This document shows, piece by piece, positions 50,196-59,336 of a stretch of DNA of 64,000 nucleotides (the stretch's first letter is position 1; each line of letters begins with the position of its first letter). The stretch is from positions 62,001 through 126,000 of the forward strand of contig JAGWZK010000007.1 in the NCBI GenBank assembly GCA_018968885.1. The letters run 5' to 3'. The position numbers were made by a program, and so were the translations under genes. This DNA is from Planctomycetota bacterium. GTDB taxonomy: Bacteria; Planctomycetota; Phycisphaerae; Phycisphaerales; UBA1924. Under the pieces are notes generated by a model, which saw nothing but the letters and a program-made list of their open reading frames with translations, was not told the origin of the DNA and ran no database searches.

Positions 50196-53054
50196 TCAGC
50201 CCCCTGCAGCAGTCTTGGCACGCGTCAACGAGTCCGTTGCTTCTGCCAGGTCCCGAGCAATCCCGTCGATCTTCGCCTCAGCCAGCGATTTGTACGACTC
50301 CACGGCTTCGCCGTATAACGCAACCGCGGCCGCAAGCTCTTTCTGCCTCTCAGCACCCTGAAGGGTCGCAGCCGCCTTCTCATGCACTTCTGCCCGCTTG
50401 TAGCACCCCACTGCCAAATCCTTGCGATGCTGCTCCGTCGCATCAGACTTGAAGTTATCGCGGCGGAGATCCAGCGAACGGTCAAAGACTGCAGCGGCTT
50501 CCTTCAATCGATTCAGACCGCGCAATTGATTCCCGACCTTGTTCAGGGGCAGGATCAAATCGTGCCGAGCTTCCAAATTCGACTCATCAGCAGAGGCAAG
50601 CCGCTCAAAGATCACCAGCGACTCGTTAAACCTCTGCAAAGACGCCTCATACACCGGGTCCACCAGCGACTTGGGTCCGGGCGAAACACCCAACGTGATC
50701 GCCTCATTCATCAACTCGGCCGTGCGCTGCAAGGCATCACCGGCGTTGTAGACCGCCAAGGCCTGATCCCGCGCATACACCGCGTTCGCCGGATGCGCCT
50801 TGGCCAATCTGTCAAACTCAATTGCTGCCTTTTCGGCCAGTTTCTGTGCATCAGAGAATGCGGTCTGCGCCTGCTGCATGCGCTGCAGTGCGCCTGCTTT
50901 GTCCGTTTCCGCCACACTTCGCATCGAAGCCATCATTGCCTGCCCAAGCGCGATCGACGCCTTGGCCTGTTTGTCAATCATCCATCCCAGCATCTGCGCG
51001 GCTTTGGCATCGGCAGGATCCGCAGTTGCCTTGCCCCGCCAGTATTGCTCCGCCTCTGCGTACGTGGTCTGAGCAGAAGCGATCAGCGCCGGCGACGTCA
51101 CCGGATCGCGCGCCTGCGAAGCCCGGATCACCGTCAAATCCGCCAGGTCTGTCCTCGCACGACGCGCCCGCTCGGCATCACCTGCCGCGGCCAGTTTCTC
51201 TGCGGCCTGCTGATACAAGGCCTGGGCCTCGTCGAGTTTGCGGTTACGCTGCGCGACATACCCGGCCCGACGCAGACTCTCTCCCATCGCAGCCGCAATC
51301 TTGGTGTCACTGGGGTTCTGCGTTGCCAACTTCTCCCGAATTTCCCGCGCCGCCTGATACGACTTAGCCGCAGCCACTGTGTCGCCGACACGCGGCAGAT
51401 ACAACCCGCCCTCAATGTCCCCCACCTTGTCGTACGCAGTGGCCAGCTCCAGCAACAGAGCCGGATCCTCCGAAGACTCTGCCGCCAAAGCCGAGAGTGT
51501 CTCTTTGGCCTTCCGCAAGATTCCCTCACGAGCTTTCGTTGCGCCGCGCATGTTGGCGATATTCTCGTTGAAATCGAGCATGAAAGACAACGCCAACGAG
51601 CGTACCCGCGAGGCGTTCTGCTCGGCCCGCGTCCGCTGCACCACTTCGGCTGCTTTGGCTTCGCTTTCGGCCTTGAGCGCAGTCTCGGCCTTTGCCTTCT
51701 CGCTATCGGCGATCTGCCTCAAGTTCACTTCTCGTGAATACATGATCGCCATCGCGATGCCAAAAACCACCACAAGACCTGCCACCACCGCGCCAGCGAC
51801 AAAGGGCACGCGATGGCGCCGGATCGTCTTACTGATCATGTACCAACCGCTGTCGCGCTTCGCCTCGATCGGCTCGCCAGTCAGATACCGCTGCACATCG
51901 CGGCCCAGTTCGCCCGCAGACTGATACCGCCGTTCCTTTTCCTTGGAAAGACACTTGAGAACGATGGTCTCAACTTCGTCGTTGATCTGCCGCCGCACCG
52001 TGCTGGGCTTGGCCGGTTCTGCCTTCAAGATGTTGTCGAGGATGTCGCGCATGTTGCCGACAACCTGATACGGGAACTTTCCCGTCAGCATCTGATACAG
52101 AATCACTCCCAGCGAATACACATCGGTGCGGATATCCACCTGATCGGGAATGCCGCCCGCCTGCTCAGGGCTGGCCCACGGAAGTGAACCCACAAACTGC
52201 CCCGTCATCGTCATCGCGGCACGCGGATCGCGCCCGCCAACCGCACTCTCCGCACTCAATTTGGCCAGCCCAAAGTCCAGGATGTGCGGCACGCCGTCCG
52301 CATCCACACGAATGTTGCTGGGCTTGATATCGCGGTGAATCACACCTTTGAGGTGCGCAGCGCTGATCGCCGAACAAATTGTGGTAAAGAGAGCCAGAGT
52401 CCGCTCGATCGGATGCGGGCCAGCCGCGATGTACGTATCCAGACCATGCCCGGAGACATAATCCATCACGTAATAGAACGCCCCCTGCACTTCGCCGCTG
52501 TCATACACGCGCACGATGTTGGGATGATTCAGCGTGGCGAGAATCCGCACTTCGCGTTCGAGCCGCTGACGCTCTGTCACCGATGCAAATGGCCCACCAT
52601 GCATCACCTTGATGGCGACCTTCTGCTGGGTCGTTTTCTGTACCGCCTGATACACAACACCCTGACCACCGCGATGAATCTCGCGGACGATGTCATACCC
52701 CGGGATCGCATCCGAAGCCAATGGCGGCGGCTTGGTGGTGAAATTGAACTTGCTCGGGGGCATCTGCTTGAGCACGCCCTCGATCAGGGCTCGCTCTTTC
52801 GACGGCGGCTTGGACGCCGATCGCGCCCCCGAGGAGCCACCACTGCTGCCGGGGTTGGGTGGCGGCACCGATGAGGGAGAACCCCCACCGCTGGATGCGC
52901 CACCCCCACCACCTGCACTCCCCCCGCCTTTGCTTCCACCACCACCGGCGGATCCGTAACCAGAGTTAAATGCACCGCCGCCGAATGATCCCCGAGACCC
53001 CGAATGTGGGTCTGGAATCGGTGAGCCGGGATTTGTGACATCTTCGTCAGCCAC
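50196..53054 (-). CDS. Membrane Ser/Thr protein kinase with TPR-like outer domain
   Basis: This 952-residue eukaryotic-like (Hanks-type) kinase starts with residues 15-75, a Gly/Ser/Pro-rich disordered region. The kinase domain (about 119-390) has GGQGVVY, VAIKV with Lys149, HRDIKPSN (240-247), DFGLAK (260-265) and ASPEQAGG replacing APE. A membrane helix lies at 417-439 (FVAGAVVAGLVVVFGIAMAI). The long C-terminal part is helical with repeats such as ALYQQAAEKLAAAGDAERA and AAKSYQAAREIREKLAT, TPR-like. The architecture is typical for planctomycete PknB-family proteins. The upstream gene is an ECF sigma factor, the usual ECF-STK partnership, so the kinase likely modulates that sigma factor. 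Confidence 0.94.
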   Translation of the reverse strand: MADEDVTNPGSPIPDPHSGSRGSFGGGAFNSGYGSAGGGGSKGGGSAGGGGGASSGGGSPSSVPPPNPGSSGGSSGARSASKPPSKERALIEGVLKQMPPSKFNFTTKPPPLASDAIPGYDIVREIHRGGQGVVYQAVQKTTQQKVAIKVMHGGPFASVTERQRLEREVRILATLNHPNIVRVYDSGEVQGAFYYVMDYVSGHGLDTYIAAGPHPIERTLALFTTICSAISAAHLKGVIHRDIKPSNIRVDADGVPHILDFGLAKLSAESAVGGRDPRAAMTMTGQFVGSLPWASPEQAGGIPDQVDIRTDVYSLGVILYQMLTGKFPYQVVGNMRDILDNILKAEPAKPSTVRRQINDEVETIVLKCLSKEKERRYQSAGELGRDVQRYLTGEPIEAKRDSGWYMISKTIRRHRVPFVAGAVVAGLVVVFGIAMAIMYSREVNLRQIADSEKAKAETALKAESEAKAAEVVQRTRAEQNASRVRSLALSFMLDFNENIANMRGATKAREGILRKAKETLSALAAESSEDPALLLELATAYDKVGDIEGGLYLPRVGDTVAAAKSYQAAREIREKLATQNPSDTKIAAAMGESLRRAGYVAQRNRKLDEAQALYQQAAEKLAAAGDAERARRARTDLADLTVIRASQARDPVTSPALIASAQTTYAEAEQYWRGKATADPADAKAAQMLGWMIDKQAKASIALGQAMMASMRSVAETDKAGALQRMQQAQTAFSDAQKLAEKAAIEFDRLAKAHPANAVYARDQALAVYNAGDALQRTAELMNEAITLGVSPGPKSLVDPVYEASLQRFNESLVIFERLASADESNLEARHDLILPLNKVGNQLRGLNRLKEAAAVFDRSLDLRRDNFKSDATEQHRKDLAVGCYKRAEVHEKAAATLQGAERQKELAAAVALYGEAVESYKSLAEAKIDGIARDLAEATDSLTRAKTAAGG

Positions 53055-53164
53055 GTGAATTCACCCGATCGAGCCCTGCACAAACACCCGCATAAGCAAA
53101 GTCACTTCTGAGAGAACGCAAACCGGGCGTTTCACTCACGCCCGCACCAAACAAACTTCACACC

Positions 53165-53794
53165 CTACCCGCCCGTGGAAAAGAAGCGACTTTCCCGTCC
53201 CAAAACATCTCGTAATTGCTCGTGCGCGCGGGCCCTGAGCATGTAGATCGCCCCCTCGCTTCGCTTCAACTCCGCCGCCACCTCGGTCGCGGACTTTCCC
53301 CCAAGGTCATACAACTGAATGACGCGGCGATAATCCTCTGGTAACACCTCAAGCGCCTTGGCAATGAAATCATCCGCCTCTCCCCTGGCCGCATGGGTGC
53401 TCGGCGTCGTCAACGTCACTCCCAGCACCGTGACGAGCGAACTCATCGAGTCTTCGGCACTCCGTTTGCCACTCACGCGCTTGGATGGGTCCGGTCGTTT
53501 GGCTGCCTCTAACGCGCGAATGCCGTCAATCAGATTGTTTTCTGCCAATCGAGCCAACCAAGCCGCAAACTCTCTGGCCCCACCACTGGTGAAACGATCA
53601 AACCGCGTGACAGCCTCCAAGTACGTGGTCTGCATCACATCGTCTTCATCCAGAAGTGCCCGCCACGCCGGGTTCACCTTGCTTGCGACACGCAGCCGCA
53701 CATCGTGACCGACCACCTCCAGCAGCGTCACCAGCGACTCGATATCGCCTGCTCGCGCCCGCATCAACAAAATTTCCTGATCTTCTGGCGTCAT
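53165..53794 (-). CDS. ECF sigma factor paired with the Ser/Thr kinase
   Basis: The start is ATG 53794 (MTPEDQEILLMRARAGD); the frame extends 48 codons further without support. The 209-residue protein has sigma region 2 (DEDDVMQTTYLEAVTRFDRF) and region 4 (LPEDYRRVIQLYDLGG, then KSATEVAAELKRSEGAIYML). The block ENNLIDGIRALEAAKRPDPS is the ECF type linked to planctomycete kinases. No anti-sigma gene is next to it; the kinase downstream is the likely regulator. It is divergent from hrpA, with a 106-base shared upstream region. Confidence 0.9.
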   Translation of the reverse strand: MTPEDQEILLMRARAGDIESLVTLLEVVGHDVRLRVASKVNPAWRALLDEDDVMQTTYLEAVTRFDRFTSGGAREFAAWLARLAENNLIDGIRALEAAKRPDPSKRVSGKRSAEDSMSSLVTVLGVTLTTPSTHAARGEADDFIAKALEVLPEDYRRVIQLYDLGGKSATEVAAELKRSEGAIYMLRARAHEQLRDVLGRESRFFSTGG

Positions 53795-53900
53795 AGGTCC
53801 CACACCTGGCGCCCAAGTGTAACCGATCGGCATTCGCCACGCGAAACGAAAGCTGGGGCGGATTTTCCTCGCTGGCGTGACAACCATCCTCGCCTGTTCC

Positions 53901-56900
53901 ATGCTCAATCTGGATGCCATCTCCAAAGACATTCCCACCGCGATGCTGGCCGATCAGCAGCGTCTGCGGCGTCTGGTCCGCGCAGTCTTTGTCGCCCGCC
54001 GTGACCGCCGCGAACCAGCACACGTCGCACAACTCGAAGCCCACCTTCGCCAGGAGATGACGCGGTCTGTTCACATGCGACGCGATCGCGCGACCAACAT
54101 ACCAGTTCCCAAACTTGATCAAGACCTTCCCATACTCACTCGCAAGGATGAGATACTCGCTGCTATCCGCGATCATCAGGTCGTCGTGATCTGTGGCGAG
54201 ACCGGCTCGGGCAAAACCACGCAGCTTCCGCAACTTTGCCTGACCCTGGGTCGAGGCGTCGCCGGACTGATCGGGCACACCCAGCCACGCCGCATTGCCG
54301 CACGCAGCGTCGCCGCTCGCATCGCCGAAGAACTTGGCACCACGCTTTCTCAAGCCAGTCGCACACCCGGCAAGGGCACTGCTCAAGGTCCCGTCGGCTT
54401 CAAAGTACGATTCGGCGACAACGTCGGCGAATCGACCTTCATCAAGGTGATGACCGACGGCATCTTGCTCGCCGAAACTCAATCCGATCAACTTCTCTCG
54501 CAGTACGACACTCTCATCATCGACGAGGCCCACGAGCGCTCGCTCAACATCGACTTTCTTCTCGGCTATCTCAAAACCCTCCTCCCCAAGCGTCCCGACT
54601 TCAAACTCATCATCACATCGGCCACCATCGACCCGCAGAAATTTGCGAAACACTTTGCCACACACAACATCCCCGCCCCAATCATCGAAGTTTCTGGGCG
54701 AACCTATCCCGTAGAGATTCGCTACCGCCCCCCCGAAGATGACCCTGCCCTCGAGACCATCGACGATGCCGTCGTAAAGGCCTGCCGCGAACTTCTCGAT
54801 ATCAATCCCTACGCCGCCGATGGTCGCCACGACGTCCTGGTCTTTCTCCCCACCGAACGCGACATCCGCTCCGCGGCAGAGGCACTGAGCGACACCTTCA
54901 AATCCGCCGTAGAGATCCTGCCCCTCTTTGCCCGCCTCTCCACCGGCGAACAGATGCGGGTCTTCTCATCTCACCGCGGCCGACGAATCGTCCTCGCCAC
55001 CAACGTCGCAGAGACTTCACTCACCGTTCCCGGCATTCGCTACGTCGTCGATGTGGGCACTGCGCGGCTCAGTCGCTACAGCCACAAGACCAAAGTGCAA
55101 CGCCTCCCCGTTGAAGCCATCAGCCGCGCCAGTGCCGATCAGCGCGCTGGCCGTTGCGGCCGTGTTGCCGAGGGCGTGTGCATTCGCCTCTACTCCGAAA
55201 AGGACTTCCAGACCCGCGATCGCTTCACCGAACCGGAAATCCTCCGCACCAATCTCGCCAGCGTCATCCTCCGCATGAAGGCCCTCAATCTTGGCGACAT
55301 TGAGAGTTTCCCCTTCGTCGATGCTCCCGAAGGGCGCATGATCCGTGACGGGCTTCAGACCCTTCACGAACTTGGTGCCCTTACCCACGAAGAGGGAGAT
55401 AAGGCCCACCTCACCGACCTTGGCCGTCAGATCGCCAAGCTCCCCATCGATCCCCGCATCGCCCGCATGATCATCGCCGGCGATCGCGAACACTGTCTGG
55501 ATCAGATTCTTGTCCTTGCTGCCGCGCTCTCCATTCAAGACCCGCGCGAACGCCCCTTGGATCGCCAGCAGGATGCCGATGCCGCGCACGCCCGATTCGC
55601 CCACGAGACCAGTGACTTTCTCTCGCTTCTGAATCTCTGGAACTTCTACGAAAAGAAATCCGCCGAACTCTCATCCAGCAAACTCCGCAAGCTCTGCCAA
55701 ACCTCGTTCCTCTCCTGGACGCGCATGCGCGAATGGGAGGACGTCCACCGCCAACTTCAGGACATGGCTCAGGAACTCAAACTGCGTCACTCCGGCCGTC
55801 ATATCCACGAGGACTTCATCCACCGCGCGATCATGACCGGCCTCCTCTCCAATCTCGGCATCAAGGGCGAAACGCACGAATACACCGGTGCGCGGCACAT
55901 GAAGTTCTCCATATTTCCCGGCTCCGGCCTCTTCAAGAAAAACCCCAAATGGATCATGGCCGCCGAAATCGTCCACACCACTCGCACCTACGGCCGCACC
56001 GTCGCCAAGATCGATCCCAACTGGATCGAGCCCCTGGCCGCTCACGTCATCAAGCACTCTTACACCAACATCTTCTGGCAGCGCGAGATTGGCCAGATTG
56101 GCGCGTTTGAGCGTGTCACTCTCTTTGGCCTCGAAATCGTCGCCAAACGCCGCGTGCACTTTGGCCCAATCGAGCCCAAAGAGTGCCGCGCGCTCTTCAT
56201 TCACCACGCGCTCGTTGAGCAAGACAGCACCATCGAGGCCCCCTTCATGGGCCACAACAAAGAACTCGTCGAATCCGTCCGCACGCTCGAATCCAAAGCC
56301 CGCGCTCACGACATTCTCGCCGACAACGAATCCGTCTTTGCCTTCTACGACTCGCGCCTCCCCTCCGACATCTACACCACCGGCATGTTCGAGAAATGGC
56401 GCAAAGAAGCCGAACGCAGAGACCCACGCCTGCTCTTCATGACCCCCGATCACATCATGAAACGCACGGCGTCAGACATCACTCCCGATTCATTCCCGGA
56501 TTCACTCACTCTCGGCGGTGCCAAACTCAAGCTCGATTACAACTTTGCCCCCGGCGAATCCGACGACGGCCTGACGCTTCGCGTTCCTATCGAGGCCCTC
56601 GGCCAGGTCGATGAAGCCCGCTGCGAATGGCTGATCCCCGGTCGCCTCGAAGACAAGATCACCGCGCTGTTGCGCACCCTCCCGAAACAACTCCGCAAGG
56701 ACATTGAACCCTTGGGCCCCCTCGCGACTGCTGCCGCACAAGAACTTTCCGCCCCTCAGAAATTCGCCAAGGGCTCACTCCCTCACGCCCTCGCCGACAT
56801 CATCCTCCGTACCACCCGTGTCCGCATCGATCCGGCCCTCTTCAACCCTCTCCAAGTCCCGCCGCACCTGCGCATGAACATCATCGTGCTCGACGCCCAG

Positions 56901-57872
56901 GGCCAGGAAATCGCTCGAGGCCGCGATGTCATCGAACTGCACCAGCGGCTCCTCTCCCAAGTCCAGGAGAGTTTCCGAGCCCTCAGCAAACAGTCCTTTG
57001 ACCGCACCGGAATCACACGCTGGGATGTCGGCACCCTCCAACCCGAGATCTCCTTCACCCGCGGAAACTCCACCATCCTTGGTTTCCCAGCTCTCGTCGA
57101 CGAAGGGAAAGACGTCTCCCTCCGCCTCCTCGACACCAAGGACGCCGCCACCAACGCTCATCGCGCTGGCGTCCGGCGCCTCATCTATATGGCCTGCAAA
57201 GACGCCCTCCTTCACGCCACTCGAGGCATGTCCACACTCCCCCAAATCGTCATGCGATACGCCGAGTTTGGCAAACCCGAAGATCTCAAGCTTGACCTGC
57301 AACTTCTCATCGCTGATCGCGCATTCCTCGGCACTTTTCCTCTCCCTCGCACCGAATCAGACTTCCAAGCCACCCTCAAGCTCGGCCGCGCATCCCTCGC
57401 CTCCACGGCCAAGGAATCCGAAAAACTCGTCAGCCAAATCCTCACCGCCCGTCACGCAGTGGCCCTCGCCATGGCCTCCTCCCCACCTCCCTCGTGGACC
57501 CAGCCCATCGCCGACATTAACGATCAACTCACACACCTCACTCCTCGCCATTTCCTGCTCACGACCCCTTGGGAGCGGCTCGCCCACCTGCCGCGCTACC
57601 TCAACGCCATTCAATACCGACTCCACAAACTGGGCATGACCGGTATCGCCCGCGACCAGAAATGGATGTTCGAAGTCCTCCCCCACTGGCGGCGTTACAC
57701 CGACGCCATCAAAGAACCCGCCGGCATCGCGGCTCGTCATCCGGACGCATTATCGGACTACCGATGGATGGTCGAAGAGTTCCGCGTCTCCCTCTTTGCT
57801 CAGGAACTTGGCACCGCCGGACCCATCTCAGCCAAACGTCTCGATGAGGCCTGGGCTCGCATAGGCCGATAA
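53901..57872 (+). CDS. hrpA: ATP-dependent RNA helicase HrpA
   Basis: This DEAH-box helicase is 1323 residues long, like E. coli HrpA (1300). Motifs in order: CGETGSGKTTQLPQ (Walker A, 99-110), HTQPRRIAARSVAARIAEEL, IIDEAHERSLN (DEAH 208-211), IITSATIDPQKFA, LVFLPTERDIR, ATNVAETSLTVPGI, and DQRAGRCGRV. The second half has the ratchet/OB region (GHNKELVESVRTLE) and the DUF3418 C-terminal domain. I start at ATG 53901; a GTG at 53877 is in frame. HrpA rescues stalled or collided ribosomes in E. coli. The coding strand is strongly C-rich. A good ribosome site is lacking. Confidence 0.96.
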   Translation: MLNLDAISKDIPTAMLADQQRLRRLVRAVFVARRDRREPAHVAQLEAHLRQEMTRSVHMRRDRATNIPVPKLDQDLPILTRKDEILAAIRDHQVVVICGETGSGKTTQLPQLCLTLGRGVAGLIGHTQPRRIAARSVAARIAEELGTTLSQASRTPGKGTAQGPVGFKVRFGDNVGESTFIKVMTDGILLAETQSDQLLSQYDTLIIDEAHERSLNIDFLLGYLKTLLPKRPDFKLIITSATIDPQKFAKHFATHNIPAPIIEVSGRTYPVEIRYRPPEDDPALETIDDAVVKACRELLDINPYAADGRHDVLVFLPTERDIRSAAEALSDTFKSAVEILPLFARLSTGEQMRVFSSHRGRRIVLATNVAETSLTVPGIRYVVDVGTARLSRYSHKTKVQRLPVEAISRASADQRAGRCGRVAEGVCIRLYSEKDFQTRDRFTEPEILRTNLASVILRMKALNLGDIESFPFVDAPEGRMIRDGLQTLHELGALTHEEGDKAHLTDLGRQIAKLPIDPRIARMIIAGDREHCLDQILVLAAALSIQDPRERPLDRQQDADAAHARFAHETSDFLSLLNLWNFYEKKSAELSSSKLRKLCQTSFLSWTRMREWEDVHRQLQDMAQELKLRHSGRHIHEDFIHRAIMTGLLSNLGIKGETHEYTGARHMKFSIFPGSGLFKKNPKWIMAAEIVHTTRTYGRTVAKIDPNWIEPLAAHVIKHSYTNIFWQREIGQIGAFERVTLFGLEIVAKRRVHFGPIEPKECRALFIHHALVEQDSTIEAPFMGHNKELVESVRTLESKARAHDILADNESVFAFYDSRLPSDIYTTGMFEKWRKEAERRDPRLLFMTPDHIMKRTASDITPDSFPDSLTLGGAKLKLDYNFAPGESDDGLTLRVPIEALGQVDEARCEWLIPGRLEDKITALLRTLPKQLRKDIEPLGPLATAAAQELSAPQKFAKGSLPHALADIILRTTRVRIDPALFNPLQVPPHLRMNIIVLDAQGQEIARGRDVIELHQRLLSQVQESFRALSKQSFDRTGITRWDVGTLQPEISFTRGNSTILGFPALVDEGKDVSLRLLDTKDAATNAHRAGVRRLIYMACKDALLHATRGMSTLPQIVMRYAEFGKPEDLKLDLQLLIADRAFLGTFPLPRTESDFQATLKLGRASLASTAKESEKLVSQILTARHAVALAMASSPPPSWTQPIADINDQLTHLTPRHFLLTTPWERLAHLPRYLNAIQYRLHKLGMTGIARDQKWMFEVLPHWRRYTDAIKEPAGIAARHPDALSDYRWMVEEFRVSLFAQELGTAGPISAKRLDEAWARIGR

Positions 57873-57948
57873 TTCGATTACGCCTGCCGGTTATCCCCGA
57901 GCGCGCTGCCCTCAGAAGCGAACAACTTATGGAAGGACACTGCATCGC

Positions 57949-58620
57949 GTGACGGAGGGACCAACGGAACATGTTCAACCCTCCGCCCATGCCGCGGCCG
58001 TCGCTCGCCAAGAACTGGCGGCCCTCGCCGCAGGCGCGGCTCAAGGTGACACTGCCTCCCTTTCTCAGTTGCAACGCCGCCTCCATGCCGGTCTTGTTCG
58101 CTGGTTCACGCACACGTGGCCCCAAGACAGCGAACGCGTCGAACGCCTGGCTCACGAAACCTGGATCGAAGTTTGGCAAGCCCTCGCCAGCGGTCGCTAC
58201 GACGCCAGACGCGCGGCGATCAGCACCTTCGCGTTTGCCGTCGCCGGAAACCTGCGCCTTCGCGAGCTCCGCAGTATTGGTCGATCGATTGCCGCTGCCG
58301 ACGAAGCCGAACCATCGCTGGATGTGCACGACGCTGCCACGTCTTTGGCCCATGCCAGCACACTCGAAGCTCTGCGGCACCTCATCTCCGATCCGAGCAG
58401 CCCACTCGATGAATCCGAACGCACCATTCTCGGCCTGCTGGCTCGCGGCATGGGCGATCGCGACATCGCCCGCGAACTGGGCGTCTCTCCTTCCACAGGT
58501 CACGAACGCAAGAAACGGGCCCTGGCCCGCCTCGCCAGCGAACTGCGCACCCTCGGCCATCATGTTCACGACGAGGCGACCTCACCGTCTCCCTCACTCA
58601 TGCAAGGGAAACTCTCATGA
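57949..58620 (+). CDS. Sigma-70-family-like protein
   Basis: This 223-residue protein starts at GTG 57949 (MTEGPTEHVQPS), with GGAAGGA about 12 bases upstream. It resembles an ECF sigma factor: a region 2-like segment RVERLAHETWIEVWQALASG and a C-terminal helix-turn-helix ERTILGLLARGMGDRDIARE then LGVSPSTGHERKKRAL. Region 2 is weakly conserved, and SLSQLQRRLHAGLVRWFTHT precedes it. It overlaps the next gene by 4 bases; that gene encodes a single-pass membrane protein, so a sigma/anti-sigma pair is inferred. It could also be a non-sigma regulator with a LuxR/sigma-4 type helix-turn-helix. Confidence 0.78.
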   Translation: MTEGPTEHVQPSAHAAAVARQELAALAAGAAQGDTASLSQLQRRLHAGLVRWFTHTWPQDSERVERLAHETWIEVWQALASGRYDARRAAISTFAFAVAGNLRLRELRSIGRSIAAADEAEPSLDVHDAATSLAHASTLEALRHLISDPSSPLDESERTILGLLARGMGDRDIARELGVSPSTGHERKKRALARLASELRTLGHHVHDEATSPSPSLMQGKLS

Positions 58621-59330
58621 ATGAGCATCCACATCACAACCGAATGGCACATTCCTCATCGCCTCAGGTTCTGCTGGATCAACTCCGCGAACTGAATGAG
58701 TTTGAGCGCGACTTGGGTGCTGGCTCGACAGCAGACAAGCCACTGCGCCTGATTCCCGAAACAGCGCAGCGCCCCAACCGCACACCCCACCGTTGGTGGC
58801 TCTCACTCGGAGGCATGGCCGTTGCCGCGACTCTGCTCATCGCGTTCATGATGAATCAGCAGGCCACTTTGCCAATCAAGCCCATTGCCGATACCACACC
58901 GCCTCACCCTGGCGACACGGCAGCGATCAATCACACTGTGCAGCCCGCGGCGCATGCTTCAGTCCTCCTCACTATCGTCGAGGGTTCCGATCCTGCCACC
59001 GGGCTTCCGTGTGTCTCCTGCCGCACGGTCGATCTGGTCGCCACCGATGGGCGTGAGCAGACTCTTCTCGCTCACGCCGAGCCCGCCGTAATTCAAGACG
59101 CCATGAATCGCACGTGCAGCCCCAGTGCGCGGCGCGTTGTCGTCGTCGGCCTGAGCGGACCCGCCAAGTCCCTCCCCTCCAACGAAGCCCAAGCCACGCA
59201 ACTCGCGCAGTGCATCATGGCCGCGCCGGGAGCGGGCTCGCCAGGGAGCGATGCTTCCATCATCACCAATGCTGCAACCGCATGCATGCCCGAAAGCGTT
59301 TCCGTCCGCGTCTGGGCCGGATCCCGCTGA
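58617..59330 (+). CDS. Single-pass membrane protein, candidate anti-sigma factor
   Basis: This 237-residue product is coupled to the sigma-like gene by ATGA overlap. Residues 1-55 are cytoplasmic, with HSSSPQVLLDQLRELNEF as a helical segment that could bind the sigma factor. A membrane helix lies at about 61-78 (WWLSLGGMAVAATLLIAF). The outer part contains LPCVSCRTVDLVATDG with a CxxC pair plus three further cysteines, which could form disulfides. It has no recognisable RskA or zinc-finger motif. The anti-sigma role is inferred from position and topology only. Confidence 0.65.
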   Translation: MNEHPHHNRMAHSSSPQVLLDQLRELNEFERDLGAGSTADKPLRLIPETAQRPNRTPHRWWLSLGGMAVAATLLIAFMMNQQATLPIKPIADTTPPHPGDTAAINHTVQPAAHASVLLTIVEGSDPATGLPCVSCRTVDLVATDGREQTLLAHAEPAVIQDAMNRTCSPSARRVVVVGLSGPAKSLPSNEAQATQLAQCIMAAPGAGSPGSDASIITNAATACMPESVSVRVWAGSR

Positions 59331-59336
59331 CCCGTT

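Noticed and set aside
53646-54830. 394-residue minus-strand open frame antisense to hrpA and the ECF sigma factor
   Set aside because: It is opposite clear HrpA and sigma motifs, has shadow-type composition (Gly/Asp/Val-rich) and no ribosome site. Long antisense frames are common in GC-rich DNA.
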